A stretch of 64,000 bases of DNA from Nitrospira moscoviensis (GCF_001273775.1 NZ_CP011801.1:248001-312000), one strand, 5' to 3'; positions 34,118-45,666 are shown, counted from the first letter of the stretch. The notes: generated by a model not told the origin, from the letters alone. A program made the numbers and translations.

Positions 34118-34894
34118 ATGGGGCGCATTATCGCTGTTGCTAACCAGAAGGGAGGTGTTGGGAAAACAACTACTTGCGTCAATCTTTCTTCTGCAATCGC
34201 CATTCAAGGCAAGTCCGTCCTCCTCGTAGATCTTGATCCACAGGGCAATGCGACCAGCGGTCTCGGTGTCGATCCAAGATCATTAACTAAAACTGTCTAC
34301 AACTGCTTGATAGAAAAAGATAATCCAAAAGATATTTGGATAAAGACCGATGTGCCGGGACTGTTCTTGCTGCCGGCGAACGCAGATCTTGCCGGCGCTG
34401 AGATTGAGCTGGTCAATGTAGAAGGACGGGAACAACACCTCAAAGAGGCCTTGCTCAAGGTTGCTGGGCTCCATGATTTCGTCTTTCTCGACTGCCCTCC
34501 GGCTCTCGGACTGTTGACGATCAATGCCTTGAACGCCGCTCAGTCGGTGCTTGTCCCCGTTCAATGTGAGTATTACGCCATGGAAGGACTGAGTCGTCTT
34601 CTAAGCAGCATTGACCGTGTTCGCCAATCCTGGAATCCCAGTTTAATACTTGAAGGCATTGTTTTGACGATGTTTGACGCTCGCAATACCCTCGCTCGAC
34701 AAGTTTCGGAACAGGTTCGTTCCCATTTTGGAGCGCAGGTGTTCCAGGCCGTGATTCCCCGCAATGTGACATTGGCCGAGGCGCCCAGCTATGGGCGCCC
34801 GGGAATCCTGTATAACGCGGCCTCGTCCGGATCACAGGCCTATGTGGCCCTAGCCAAGGAGTATCTTTCCCATGGAGAAAAAAGCGCTCGGTAA
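34118..34894 (+). CDS. parA: Chromosome partitioning ATPase ParA (Soj)
   Basis: The 258-residue protein is a deviant-Walker ATPase (KGGVGKTTT at about 10-18) with the DLDPQGNATSG and DCPPALGLLTINAL motifs. It acts with ParB and parS to segregate origins. ATG 34118 is preferred over GTG 34115 since AGAAGGT lies seven bases upstream. The gene overlaps parB by 23 bases. Its DNA is AT-richer than most of the window, with codons such as AAA, ATT and GAT more frequent. Confidence 0.97.
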   Translation: MGRIIAVANQKGGVGKTTTCVNLSSAIAIQGKSVLLVDLDPQGNATSGLGVDPRSLTKTVYNCLIEKDNPKDIWIKTDVPGLFLLPANADLAGAEIELVNVEGREQHLKEALLKVAGLHDFVFLDCPPALGLLTINALNAAQSVLVPVQCEYYAMEGLSRLLSSIDRVRQSWNPSLILEGIVLTMFDARNTLARQVSEQVRSHFGAQVFQAVIPRNVTLAEAPSYGRPGILYNAASSGSQAYVALAKEYLSHGEKSAR

Positions 34895-35720
34895 AGGACT
34901 CGATGCCCTCCTGCCGTCTGCGAAACCCGCTCAGCCGGCCGAAGGGGCGGAAGTGCAGTATCTCCGCGTCGACTCGATCGTGCCGAATCGGTACCAACCC
35001 CGGCATGTCTTCGCGCCGGGGGAACTGGCGGAGCTCACCGCGTCCATCAAGGAGAGCGGGGTGCTGCAGCCGGTCATGGTCCGCCGGAAGGGAGACGGCA
35101 TGTATGAGCTCATCTCCGGAGAACGGCGTTGGCGGGCTTCGAAAGAAGCCGGATTGGAAACGATCCAAGCGGTGATCCGGAATTGCAGCGATCAGGAATC
35201 GCTGTTGCTGGCCCTTGTCGAAAATTTGCAGCGTGAAGACCTGAACCCCATGGAAACGGCCCGCGCCTATACCAGAATGATGAAGGAATTCGGGCTGACT
35301 CAGGAAGTCATCGCACAGCGCGTCGGCTGTGACCGATCCTCGGTGGCCAACGCCGTGCGCTTGATGAATCTGCACCCCGACGTGCAATCCCTCGTCGAAT
35401 CCGGAACCATTTCAGCCGGACATGCCAAAGTGATTTTGAGCCTGGAGTCGCCGGAAAGCCAGGTCCGCATCGCCCGCATGGCGGCGTCCCACGGCCTCTC
35501 TGTGCGCGAAGTGGAAAAGCTCGTCGAAGCGGCCCTGGCCGGAAAAAAACGGACTCGCAAGTCCGCCACCGTCTCTCCGTTTGCGGACTTGGAAGCGCGG
35601 CTCCAGAAAAAGCTCCGCACCAAAGTCCTGATCCAGCCAAGAGGACAAGCCGGCAAGATCGTCATCCATTATTTTTCTTCACAGGAATTGGACGGCCTCG
35701 CCGAGTCGCTGTTGTCCTGA
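34872..35720 (+). CDS. parB: Chromosome partitioning protein ParB
   Basis: The 282-residue protein binds parS. The N-terminal CTPase/spreading domain includes ISGERRWRASKEAG, followed by ENLQREDLNPMETARAY, a helix-turn-helix around EVIAQRVGCDRSSVANAVRLM and a C-terminal dimerisation segment (HYFSSQELDGLAESLL). Its start lies inside the parA 3' end with AAGGAG upstream. Two parS sites lie 0.8 and 1.4 kb upstream. Confidence 0.97.
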   Translation: MEKKALGKGLDALLPSAKPAQPAEGAEVQYLRVDSIVPNRYQPRHVFAPGELAELTASIKESGVLQPVMVRRKGDGMYELISGERRWRASKEAGLETIQAVIRNCSDQESLLLALVENLQREDLNPMETARAYTRMMKEFGLTQEVIAQRVGCDRSSVANAVRLMNLHPDVQSLVESGTISAGHAKVILSLESPESQVRIARMAASHGLSVREVEKLVEAALAGKKRTRKSATVSPFADLEARLQKKLRTKVLIQPRGQAGKIVIHYFSSQELDGLAESLLS

Positions 35721-35776
35721 TCGCGGCCTCGTTCACCGCCTGAATCCGCCCGCCTTGTCGGGAAAAGGCATATTGA

Positions 35777-35804
35777 TTGCTTTTTTCTCGATCAACGCTA
35801 AATA
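35777..35804 (+). promoter_or_regulatory. Candidate promoter of the bactofilin genes
   Basis: TTGCTT (35777-35782) and TAAATA (35799-35804) with a 16-base spacer lie in an AT-rich patch after parB, 86 bases before the first bactofilin. Confidence 0.3.
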
Positions 35805-35889
35805 TCTTCTTCAGACAGACCGATACAGCACACAACGGTCCCCAACCCTTTATCAACGACCCTGTCAGCGGAGAAGAGGAGGCAGCGCT

Positions 35890-36387
35890 ATGTGGAAGCA
35901 GGATAAGCAGGACGGGAAACGCTCCGACGAGATCGAAGTCGAAGACAACGGCTCGCCGGCACAGTCCACGAGGCCGGAAACCGGCGAGGACGTGAGCGCG
36001 TTCGTCGGAAAAGGCGTCGAGTTCAAGGGCACGATCACCTACAACGGGACCGTCCGCATCGACGGATTCCTCGACGGGGAGATCCATACCGAAGGTGTGC
36101 TGTTGGTCGGCGAAGAAGCCGTGATCACCGCGAAGGTCACCGCCGGCACGATCGTGTGCAAAGGGAAGATCACCGGGGACATCAACGCGAAGGAAAAAAT
36201 CAAGCTGCGGGCTCCGGCCGTAATCAACGGCGGCGTGAAAACGCCGATGCTATCGATCGAGGAAGGCGTGCTGTTCAACGGGACCCTCGAGATGGTGCAA
36301 GGAGTTCGCGACGCGCAGCGCGAGGCACAGTTGCATCCCATCGGGGTCGCCGGGACACAACCCGCGGTGCGAAGAGTCAATGGCTAG
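35890..36387 (+). CDS. Bactofilin 1
   Basis: The 165-residue protein is a bactofilin: a central beta-helix of repeating short strands (GKGVEFKGTITYNGTVRIDG, then GEIHTEGVLLVGEEAVI) flanked by disordered, charged tails. Bactofilins polymerise without nucleotides into membrane-associated filaments that shape cells or anchor partners, including ParABS parts in Myxococcus. ATG 35890 has GGAGG seven bases upstream; the longer frame lacks support. It sits 170 bases after parB and before a second bactofilin. Confidence 0.92.
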   Translation: MWKQDKQDGKRSDEIEVEDNGSPAQSTRPETGEDVSAFVGKGVEFKGTITYNGTVRIDGFLDGEIHTEGVLLVGEEAVITAKVTAGTIVCKGKITGDINAKEKIKLRAPAVINGGVKTPMLSIEEGVLFNGTLEMVQGVRDAQREAQLHPIGVAGTQPAVRRVNG

Positions 36388-36458
36388 TATTTAATCCTAG
36401 TTAATTAACCTCGTTTACGGGGCGCCGCAGATGGAATCAGCGGGAGCAGGAGACACGC

Positions 36459-36905
36459 ATGTGGGCCATCGGCGATAAAAAAACGCAGGATGGAAGCGAT
36501 CAGGAGAATTTCACGTTCCTCGGCAAAGGCGTCGATTTCAAAGGTGTCGTCAATTTCGACGGCACGGTCCGTATCGACGGCCGGCTGGAGGGGGAAATCC
36601 ACACCACCGGCACCCTCATCGTCGGCGAGCATGCGGTCATCAAAGGAATCATTTCCGCCGGTACGTTGATGACCAGCGGCAAGATCAATGGGACGGTGAC
36701 GGCGACGGACAAGATTCAGATTCTCAAACCCGGCATTCTGATCGGCGACATTCGCACGCCGGCCATCTCGATCGAAGACGGCGCGCATTTCCACGGCATG
36801 TGCGACATGGGCGCCCATAAATGGGTGGAAGACCACACCGCGCCCGGCAAGAACGTCCACGATCTCACCGTCCATCGCGGAAAAGTCCGGAGCGCCGATC
36901 TCTAG
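36459..36905 (+). CDS. Bactofilin 2
   Basis: The 148-residue protein repeats the same beta-helix core as its neighbour (GKGVDFKGVVNFDGTVRIDG, GEIHTTGTLIVGEHAVI) and is clearly its paralogue, with a shorter N-terminal tail and a His-containing C terminus (HFHGMCDMGAHKWVEDHT). GGAG lies six bases before the start. The two probably form mixed or parallel filaments. Confidence 0.92.
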   Translation: MWAIGDKKTQDGSDQENFTFLGKGVDFKGVVNFDGTVRIDGRLEGEIHTTGTLIVGEHAVIKGIISAGTLMTSGKINGTVTATDKIQILKPGILIGDIRTPAISIEDGAHFHGMCDMGAHKWVEDHTAPGKNVHDLTVHRGKVRSADL

Positions 36906-36960
36906 CCGGCCTCCATGCGGGCTGGCCCTTTCACGCCTCACCCAGTACAATACTGGTCCT

Positions 36961-38049
36961 ATGGACCGTCCAACCGTGCTGCTTGGGATGAGCGGCGGAG
37001 TCGACAGCTCCGTCGCGGCCGCCCTTCTGGTTCGCCGGGGCTATGACGTCCACGGCGTGACGCTCCAGGTGTGGGAGCACGAAGACGAAACCGTCGCCGC
37101 ATCGAAGAAGTGGCAGGAGCGCGGCTGTTGCAAAGTCGGCATCGCCCGCCATGTCGCCGGCCGCCTGCAGATCCCCCACGAAGTCATCGATACCCGCAGC
37201 CGATTTCATCGGGCGGTGATCGACGATTTTCTTGCCGGCTATATGGCCGGCACCACACCGAATCCCTGTGTGCGCTGCAACGAACGCGTCAAGCTCCGTT
37301 CGTTGATCGATTTGGCCGATGCGCGAGGCATTCAATATGTGGCGACGGGACATTATGTCCAAACCGTCTGCGAGGACGGCCTGCGCCGCTTGCACCGGGC
37401 GGAAGATTCCAGAAAAGATCAAAGCTACTTCCTCTATCGCATCCAAGGCGCCTGGCTTCCGAGACTCCTGTTCCCGGTCGGCGCCCTGCAGAAGGCCGAT
37501 GTCTGGGCGGAGGCCGAGGCCCTGGGTCTTCCCGCCGACGAACTGAAGGAAAGCCAGGAAATTTGCTTCGTGAGTCATGGCGACTATCGGACATTCATCG
37601 AAAAGGAGAAGCCCGAAGCCAAGCGGCCCGGCCGCATGGTAGATGAGCACGGCCGCTACCTGGGCGAACACGAGGGCATCGCGTTCTACACGCCCGGTCA
37701 ACGCCGCGGTCTCGGCGTCGCCGTGGGTGAGCGTCTCTATGTCCGGGAAGTCCACGCGGCAACCAACACCGTCATCCTCGGGCGGGAAGAGTCGCTGCAG
37801 CGCAGCACCTGCGAAGTGGCGGATCTGAACCTGTTCGATGACACGCTGCTGGCACGTGACGCCACGCCGGCGGAAGTCAAGATTCGCTACGCGACCCCTG
37901 CGGCGCCCGCCACCGTGCGCCCGATCGGACCGGGGCGCTTGCGGATCGACTTTGACTCGCCGCAGCGGGCACTGGGTCCCGGCCAGTCCGCCGTGTTCTA
38001 TCGCGGCGGCGCGGTCCTCGGGGGCGGCATCATCCAACCCTTCGCGTGA
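36961..38049 (+). CDS. mnmA: tRNA 2-thiouridylase MnmA
   Basis: The 362-residue enzyme makes 2-thiouridine at wobble U34, complementing MnmE/MnmG encoded upstream. It has the PP-loop GMSGGVDSSVAA, the first catalytic cysteine in NPCVRCN and the second in ESQEICFV, and a C-terminal barrel. It sits between bactofilin 2 and the ATP synthase operon and is probably transcribed with or just after the bactofilins. Confidence 0.97.
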   Translation: MDRPTVLLGMSGGVDSSVAAALLVRRGYDVHGVTLQVWEHEDETVAASKKWQERGCCKVGIARHVAGRLQIPHEVIDTRSRFHRAVIDDFLAGYMAGTTPNPCVRCNERVKLRSLIDLADARGIQYVATGHYVQTVCEDGLRRLHRAEDSRKDQSYFLYRIQGAWLPRLLFPVGALQKADVWAEAEALGLPADELKESQEICFVSHGDYRTFIEKEKPEAKRPGRMVDEHGRYLGEHEGIAFYTPGQRRGLGVAVGERLYVREVHAATNTVILGREESLQRSTCEVADLNLFDDTLLARDATPAEVKIRYATPAAPATVRPIGPGRLRIDFDSPQRALGPGQSAVFYRGGAVLGGGIIQPFA

Positions 38050-38068
38050 TGAATCCTGCCGCATCGTA

Positions 38069-38098
38069 TTGACAGTTCCCATCATCCAGTGATACGTT
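38069..38098 (+). promoter_or_regulatory. Candidate promoter of the F1-ATPase operon
   Basis: TTGACA (38069-38074) is perfect; TACGTT (38093-38098) lies 18 bases downstream as part of TGATACGTT. It starts 20 bases after the mnmA stop and 73 bases before the atpH start codon. Confidence 0.45.
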
Positions 38099-38171
38099 TC
38101 TGGGCCATTTTTTCGTGCGACCCGCACGGAAGCTTCCCGTTTGTCTCAAGAGCAAAGAGCGGATCTGGACA

Positions 38172-38711
38172 GTGATTAAGACAGCGGTTGCGCGACGTTA
38201 CGCCCAAGCACTCTTCGAGCTTCTCGATTCAGCTCACATCGAAGCGACGCGGAGTACGCTGAACGGCCTGAGCCGGGCATTGAAGGAATCCGTGTCGCTC
38301 CGGCACGTCACGGCTTCGCCCGCGTTCGGCATGGAGGAGAAGATCGGGGTGCTGACCGCGCTCGGCGATCGACTTGGATGCCCGCCGGTCGGCAAGGTCT
38401 TTCTCGGACAGTTGGTGAAAAAGAACCGCGTCGGGTTTCTCCCGGACATTGCCGAGGCCTTCGCCAAATTGGTCAATCAATCCAAAGGTACACAGCAAGT
38501 CACCGTGTCCTCCGCGGCGGCCCTGCCGTCCTCGGAGCAGGAACGGATCAAGACCCGCCTCCGCGAGACCCTCAAGCGCGATGTCGATGTCACCTTTCAG
38601 CACGATGCCGGCCATCTGGCCGGGCTGCAGATCCATATCGGCAGCATCGTCGTCGATAGTACCGTCCGCGGCCGGTTGAACAGCCTGCGCACGACGTTGA
38701 CGCGCGACTAG
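38172..38711 (+). CDS. atpH: ATP synthase delta subunit
   Basis: The 179-residue subunit links F1 to the Fo peripheral stalk. The N terminus [12 protein letters not shown] and the C-terminal [19 protein letters not shown] are typical. The GTG at 38172 gives the usual family length; the longer frame upstream crosses the promoter region. It is the first gene of delta-alpha-gamma-beta-epsilon. The Fo genes a, c and b that normally precede it are missing here. Confidence 0.94.
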   Translation: MIKTAVARRYAQALFELLDSAHIEATRSTLNGLSRALKESVSLRHVTASPAFGMEEKIGVLTALGDRLGCPPVGKVFLGQLVKKNRVGFLPDIAEAFAKLVNQSKGTQQVTVSSAAALPSSEQERIKTRLRETLKRDVDVTFQHDAGHLAGLQIHIGSIVVDSTVRGRLNSLRTTLTRD

Positions 38712-38736
38712 CCGAGATCCCATTCAAGGAGTAGCC

Positions 38737-40254
<1,518 letters not shown>

Positions 40255-40258
40255 ACAT

Positions 40259-40345
40259 CGGTGATTGGGTGATTGGGTGATTTGGTGAAGTGAGGGAATC
40301 AGACGGATGTCTTCATACTTCATGAAATCACCACTTCACCCACTC
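40259..40345. repeat. Tandem-repeat hairpin in the atpA-atpG gap
   Basis: Four 8-base units related to GTGATTGG run from 40261 to 40292. GGTGAAGTG (40284-40292) pairs perfectly with CACTTCACC (40332-40340), with weaker pairing outside. The stem-loop fills most of the 106-base gap. No clear ribosome site remains before atpG. Confidence 0.65.
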
Positions 40346-40360
40346 GTACTTTCGTAATCG

Positions 40361-41239
40361 ATGCCAAGTCTACAAAGTCTCCGCCGCAAGATCGCGGCGT
40401 TCAAAAATACGCAGAAGATCACCAAGGCCATGAAGATGGTGGCCGCGGCGAAGCTCAAGCGGTCGCAGGACCGCATCCTGGCCGCGCGCCCCTACGCGCA
40501 CAAGATGCGCGGCGTCCTGGGCAATCTGAGCCAACGCGTGAACCGGGCCGCCCATCCCCTCTTGCAGAAGCGGGAAGGACGGAAGGTCGAAGTGCTCGTC
40601 ATCACCAGCGATCGCGGACTGTGCGGAGCCTTCAACGGCAATATCGTCAGAAAGAGCGCGGAATTCCTCCGGCAATGCGAGGCGCGCGGCCTGCACGTGA
40701 ACCTCAGCATCGTCGGCCGCAAGGGACGCGACTACTTCCGCCGGCGTGCCTGGCCGATCCGGCAAGAATGGACCGGGGTGTTCGACAAGCTGTCTTTCGA
40801 GCATGCCCTCGACATCGGCGGCGACCTGACCGACAACTTCATTAAGGGCACCTTCGACGAACTGTACGTCGTCTACAACGAATTCAAGTCCGCCATCCAG
40901 CAGCGGGTGATCGTGGAAAAGCTGTTCCCCATCGATCCGGCCGTCGAGTTCGGCATGCCCCAGACCGAGTCGGCGGTGGGCGGCAGCTATCTGTACGAGC
41001 CGGACGAGGGTGATCTGCTCAATGCCCTCGTCCCCAAACATTTTCAGGTGCAGACCTATCGCATTCTCTTGGAATCGGCCGCCGCGGAGCACGGCGCCCG
41101 CATGGCGGCCATGGACGGGGCGACGCGAAACGCCGGGCAGCTGATCAAGAAGGTGACGCTCTATTACAACAAGACGAGGCAGGCCGCGATCACCAAAGAG
41201 CTGATGGATATCGTCGGCGGGGCAGAGGCTCTCAAATAA
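40361..41239 (+). CDS. atpG: ATP synthase gamma subunit
   Basis: The 292-residue subunit forms the central rotor shaft of F1. The N-terminal RRKIAAFKNTQKITKAMKMVAAAKL and C-terminal DGATRNAGQLIKKVTLYYNKTRQAAITKELMDIV are family signatures. No clear Shine-Dalgarno precedes ATG 40361. Long inverted-repeat elements occupy the gaps on both sides. Confidence 0.97.
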   Translation: MPSLQSLRRKIAAFKNTQKITKAMKMVAAAKLKRSQDRILAARPYAHKMRGVLGNLSQRVNRAAHPLLQKREGRKVEVLVITSDRGLCGAFNGNIVRKSAEFLRQCEARGLHVNLSIVGRKGRDYFRRRAWPIRQEWTGVFDKLSFEHALDIGGDLTDNFIKGTFDELYVVYNEFKSAIQQRVIVEKLFPIDPAVEFGMPQTESAVGGSYLYEPDEGDLLNALVPKHFQVQTYRILLESAAAEHGARMAAMDGATRNAGQLIKKVTLYYNKTRQAAITKELMDIVGGAEALK

Positions 41240-41328
41240 AATGTTGAATGGTCAAGGTTCAATGTTGAATGGCTGCTGTCCTGCACGGCATTCCGTCATT
41301 GAACATTCAACATTCAACATTCAACATT
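41239..41328. repeat. ATTCAAC-repeat hairpin in the atpG-atpD gap
   Basis: The left part contains two GTTGAATG copies and GTTCAATG; the right part (41297-41328) has CATTGAAC followed by tandem ATTCAAC units. GTTGAATG and GTTCAATG on the left are complementary to the right side, so the gap folds into an imperfect stem-loop. It resembles intergenic repeats seen in other environmental genomes, but no copy count is available. Confidence 0.65.
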
Positions 41329-41341
41329 TCAGTGAAGGTGA

Positions 41342-42787
<1,446 letters not shown>

Positions 42788-42884
42788 GCGGAGCAAGCGA
42801 GATGTCCTCCGTGCTCGCGCACCCCCCACGATAAAACTGTGGTCGGTGCATGCGCGCAGTTTGAGGACATCCCGCTCCCTCCGC
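42788..42884. repeat. 97-bp inverted repeat in the atpD-atpC gap
   Basis: Arms at 42788-42809 and 42863-42884 are inverted copies matching at 19 of 22 positions. Inner CCAC/GTGG pairing and a GC-rich partial palindrome form nested stems. The element begins on the first base after the atpD stop. It is unrelated in sequence to the two repeats in the earlier gaps of the operon. Confidence 0.7.
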
Positions 42885-42913
42885 CTGGGTGAAGTGCAAT
42901 AGAGGAAGGGAAG

Positions 42914-43339
42914 ATGCCAGGCAAGATTCTGTTGGAGGTCGTCACTCCGGAAAAGCAGCTCTTGAGCCAGGAGGTCGATGAAGTCATCGCGCCGGGCTCG
43001 GAGGGCGAGTTCGGCGTATTGCCCGGCCATTGCCATTTTCTGTCGACGCTACGGATCGGCGAGTTGCGGTATCGGATTGCCGATCAGGTCAACCACATGG
43101 CCGTCCTCTGGGGCTTTGCCGAAGTCACGCCGAACAAAGTGACGATCATGGCCGAGATCGCCGAGAAAGCCGAAGACATCGATATTGAGCGGGCCACCGC
43201 CAAGGTGGCTGAAGCCGAGCGGCGTCTTCAGGTCGGAGGCCTGCCGTCCGAAGCCAAAGAAGCTCAAATTAGCCTTGAAAAAGCGCGCCTCAGAAAAAAA
43301 ATCGCCGAACGGTCCCGCCGAAGCGGTGCTCCTGCCTGA
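42914..43339 (+). CDS. atpC: ATP synthase epsilon subunit
   Basis: The 141-residue subunit is the inhibitory rotor component of F1. The N-terminal beta-sandwich includes EVDEVIAPGSEGEFGVLPGHCHFLS, and a helical C-terminal hairpin (about 90-137) follows. GGAAGG lies about six bases before the start. It closes the F1 operon. Confidence 0.95.
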   Translation: MPGKILLEVVTPEKQLLSQEVDEVIAPGSEGEFGVLPGHCHFLSTLRIGELRYRIADQVNHMAVLWGFAEVTPNKVTIMAEIAEKAEDIDIERATAKVAEAERRLQVGGLPSEAKEAQISLEKARLRKKIAERSRRSGAPA

Positions 43340-43446
43340 ACGTTCCAATCCCCTCTTCCGGACTTGTAAATTCAATAGGCATGCTCCCTGTCCAAGGGTA
43401 TGCTAAGGACCGTAAGCACCCTATCGCCACTGTTCGGGTATGATCC

Positions 43447-43806
43447 ATGGCGAGAATTCTCGTCGTCGATGATGAGCCGTCCATTCGGGATCTCCTGCAG
43501 ACCGTTCTGACTCGGCGCGGCCATGAAGTCATCACCGCTTCAACCGGCCGCAACGGGGTGGCTCGTTTTCGTGAAGATCGCCCGGGCCTGACGATCCTGG
43601 ACCTGGCCATGCCGGATATCGGAGGGTTCGAAGTGCTCAAACAAATCCGGACCCTCGACCAGGCGACGCCGGTGATCATCCTGACCGGGGTCGGGACGGA
43701 AGAGCATGAGGCCCAAGCCAAAGAATACGGGGCGACGGACTTTCTCCGTAAAGGCTTCTCGCTCCATGCGCTGGGCGAATCGTTGAAGCGAGCCTTGCGG
43801 GAATAG
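43447..43806 (+). CDS. Single-domain response regulator
   Basis: A 119-residue receiver domain without an output domain. The acidic pocket is VDDEP (D8, D9), the phospho-acceptor is D52 in ILDLAMPD, the switch Thr is in ILTG and the conserved Lys is in FLRKG. It likely relays phosphate or acts by protein contact, like CheY/Spo0F. No histidine kinase is adjacent, so its partner is unknown. Confidence 0.92.
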   Translation: MARILVVDDEPSIRDLLQTVLTRRGHEVITASTGRNGVARFREDRPGLTILDLAMPDIGGFEVLKQIRTLDQATPVIILTGVGTEEHEAQAKEYGATDFLRKGFSLHALGESLKRALRE

Positions 43807-43959
43807 ACGCCGGTTCCCCTCCTGCCCTGTCGGCCCATCATCTCATCAACGTACCCGAGCGGATGGAGAGGCCCAATTCTCTCCATCTGCTCCGCCTGCG
43901 CGGCATGCGTGCGCCGCTTGCAAGACTCCCCTCAAGCCTGGTACCTACCTCTGCCGCCA

Positions 43960-44922
43960 ATGATCACTGAATTCATCGTGACAGCCGGCGAACAGCCGAA
44001 GCGACTGGACGTCTTTCTGGTCAACCGGGAACGGGACATCTCCCGCTCGGCGCTCCAACGCTTGATTGAGTTGGGCCGCATCCGGATCAACGATCAAATC
44101 GTCAAGGCCAGCCACAAGATCAAGCCGGGCGACAAAATCACCATGGATGTGCCGAAGCCCGAGCCGCTGGAACTCAAAGGCGAGCCGATCCCTCTGGAAG
44201 TGCTCTACGAAGATGATCAGCTCCTCGTCCTCAATAAGCCGGCGGGTATCGTCGCGCACCCGGCGCCGGGCAACTGGACCGGCACATTGGTGAATGCGCT
44301 GCTGCATCATTTCCAAACGTCCGGCGGAACGGTCTCGACCATCGGCGGCAAGGAGCGGCCCGGCCTCGTCCATCGCTTGGACAAGGAAACGTCGGGCATC
44401 ATGGTCATCGCCAAGACCGATGTGGCGCATCGCGCGCTGGCGGCGCAGTTCAAGCTGCATACCATCGCGCGCGTCTATGAGGCGCTGGTCTGGGGCGTGC
44501 CGAAGAAAGGCCATGGGCTCATTGAGCTCGCGATCGGCCGCGATACCAAAGAGCGGAAAAAGTTTTCGCCGCGGACGACCAGCCCCAAGGCATCCATCAC
44601 CGAATACGCGGTCGATCGACGATACGGCAAAGCGGCAGCTCATGTGCTCTTATACCCGCGCACGGGGCGGACTCATCAATTGCGCGTGCATCTCACGTCA
44701 ATCGGGCATCCGATTCTGGGCGATCCGACCTATGGCGGACGCAAGGTGTGTCTGGTCGGCGGGATCGACATTCCGCGGGTGATGCTGCACGCCCGGACGT
44801 TGGGATTTCGCCATCCCACCAGCGGAGCCTGGCAGGAATTCACCAAATCCTTTCCGTCCGATATGGCGGCGGTGGCAGAGGCCTTGGCGGTGGCGCGGCA
44901 CGAGCCATCGGCGAAATCTTGA
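43960..44922 (+). CDS. rluD: RluA/RluD family pseudouridine synthase
   Basis: The 320-residue protein has an N-terminal S4 RNA-binding domain (KRLDVFLVNRE, SRSALQRLIELGRI) and an RluA-type catalytic domain with the aspartate in VHRLDKETSGIMV. The layout suits RluD, which modifies 23S rRNA helix 69, but RluC-type specificity cannot be excluded. The start at ATG 43960 is uncertain because no clear ribosome site is present; GTG 43909 would extend it by 17 residues. Confidence 0.88.
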   Translation: MITEFIVTAGEQPKRLDVFLVNRERDISRSALQRLIELGRIRINDQIVKASHKIKPGDKITMDVPKPEPLELKGEPIPLEVLYEDDQLLVLNKPAGIVAHPAPGNWTGTLVNALLHHFQTSGGTVSTIGGKERPGLVHRLDKETSGIMVIAKTDVAHRALAAQFKLHTIARVYEALVWGVPKKGHGLIELAIGRDTKERKKFSPRTTSPKASITEYAVDRRYGKAAAHVLLYPRTGRTHQLRVHLTSIGHPILGDPTYGGRKVCLVGGIDIPRVMLHARTLGFRHPTSGAWQEFTKSFPSDMAAVAEALAVARHEPSAKS

Positions 44923-44974
44923 CCGGCTCTTCGGCCTATCGAATGGACTGAACCGGTCCTGATAGGATACGGAC

Positions 44975-45397
44975 ATGCAGACAGCGGACGTTCTCGACGC
45001 CATCGGTGGGCTTACCTCGCAGCTCAAAAGCTACGCTTCGAAACTGCCTCCGGTGGTGCATCTGGCGGCTGTGCCCACCGGTGTGAAACCCAAACCGGAA
45101 GCAGTGGACGACTATGAAGAGATCGTGACGCGATTCCGGCAACAGACGGCCGGGACGCCCTACAAGGGACTCACCGAGTCACTCATCGAATCGCTGGAGG
45201 CTTTCGAAGCAGGAAAATTGCTTGGGTCGGTGCAGCCGTTGCTGGCCGTGCTGGATCATCTGGAGCGGATGCAGCGGGACAAGGAGATCGAAGTCGGTCG
45301 GATCGACGAAAAACGTCTCGCCGAATACCGGGCGGCGCTCCACAAGATTCTTCCTGGGAACAAGCCCGAGCTGGACGGTGCGGGACGGGGAATGTAA
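44975..45397 (+). CDS. Helical protein of unknown function
   Basis: A 140-residue soluble protein, probably alpha-helical throughout, with a Leu/Glu-rich stretch (SLIESLEAFEAGKLLGSVQPLLAVLDHLERM) and no signal peptide or metal motif. I recognise no family. Position 52 bases after rluD suggests possible cotranscription. Confidence 0.6.
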   Translation: MQTADVLDAIGGLTSQLKSYASKLPPVVHLAAVPTGVKPKPEAVDDYEEIVTRFRQQTAGTPYKGLTESLIESLEAFEAGKLLGSVQPLLAVLDHLERMQRDKEIEVGRIDEKRLAEYRAALHKILPGNKPELDGAGRGM

Positions 45398-45426
45398 AAG
45401 AGGTCGCAACTCACGCCTGCGTAGAG

Positions 45427-45606
45427 CTAATGGCCCATTTTGGGCCCGGTCGCGTTGGCTCCTTCGGTCACGAGTTTGAACCGGACCGTCGAGCCGCAGT
45501 GGGGACACTTCGCGCGGACGGTCCACTCATCAAGCGGCTCGTACTGGTCGGTTTTCAACCACATCAATCGGAAACATTTCGGGCAGCTACGGACTTGCGT
45601 TGACAT
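45427..45606 (-). CDS. Small zinc-ribbon protein
   Basis: A 59-residue protein with two zinc knuckles, CPKC and CPHC, 23 residues apart, fitting a small zinc ribbon. ATG 45606 gives the compact form; the long frame extending upstream crosses the divergent acetyltransferase gene. It ends in a short flexible tail. Zinc ribbons this small often assist transcription or RNA processing. Role unknown. Confidence 0.65.
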   Translation of the reverse strand: MSTQVRSCPKCFRLMWLKTDQYEPLDEWTVRAKCPHCGSTVRFKLVTEGANATGPKMGH

Positions 45607-45666
45607 GCGTTTCCCCGTACACTCGCACCCCTTGGCATTTCTGTGACCGGCGTAATTTAATACAAG

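Noticed and set aside
40261..40292. GTGATTGG tandem units as a CRISPR or iteron origin
   Set aside because: Only four short imperfect units inside the ATP synthase operon, with no replication gene beside them.
41297..41328. Short tandem repeats as a possible CRISPR array
   Set aside because: Units are 7-8 bases with no unique spacers and no cas genes nearby; better explained as an intergenic hairpin repeat.
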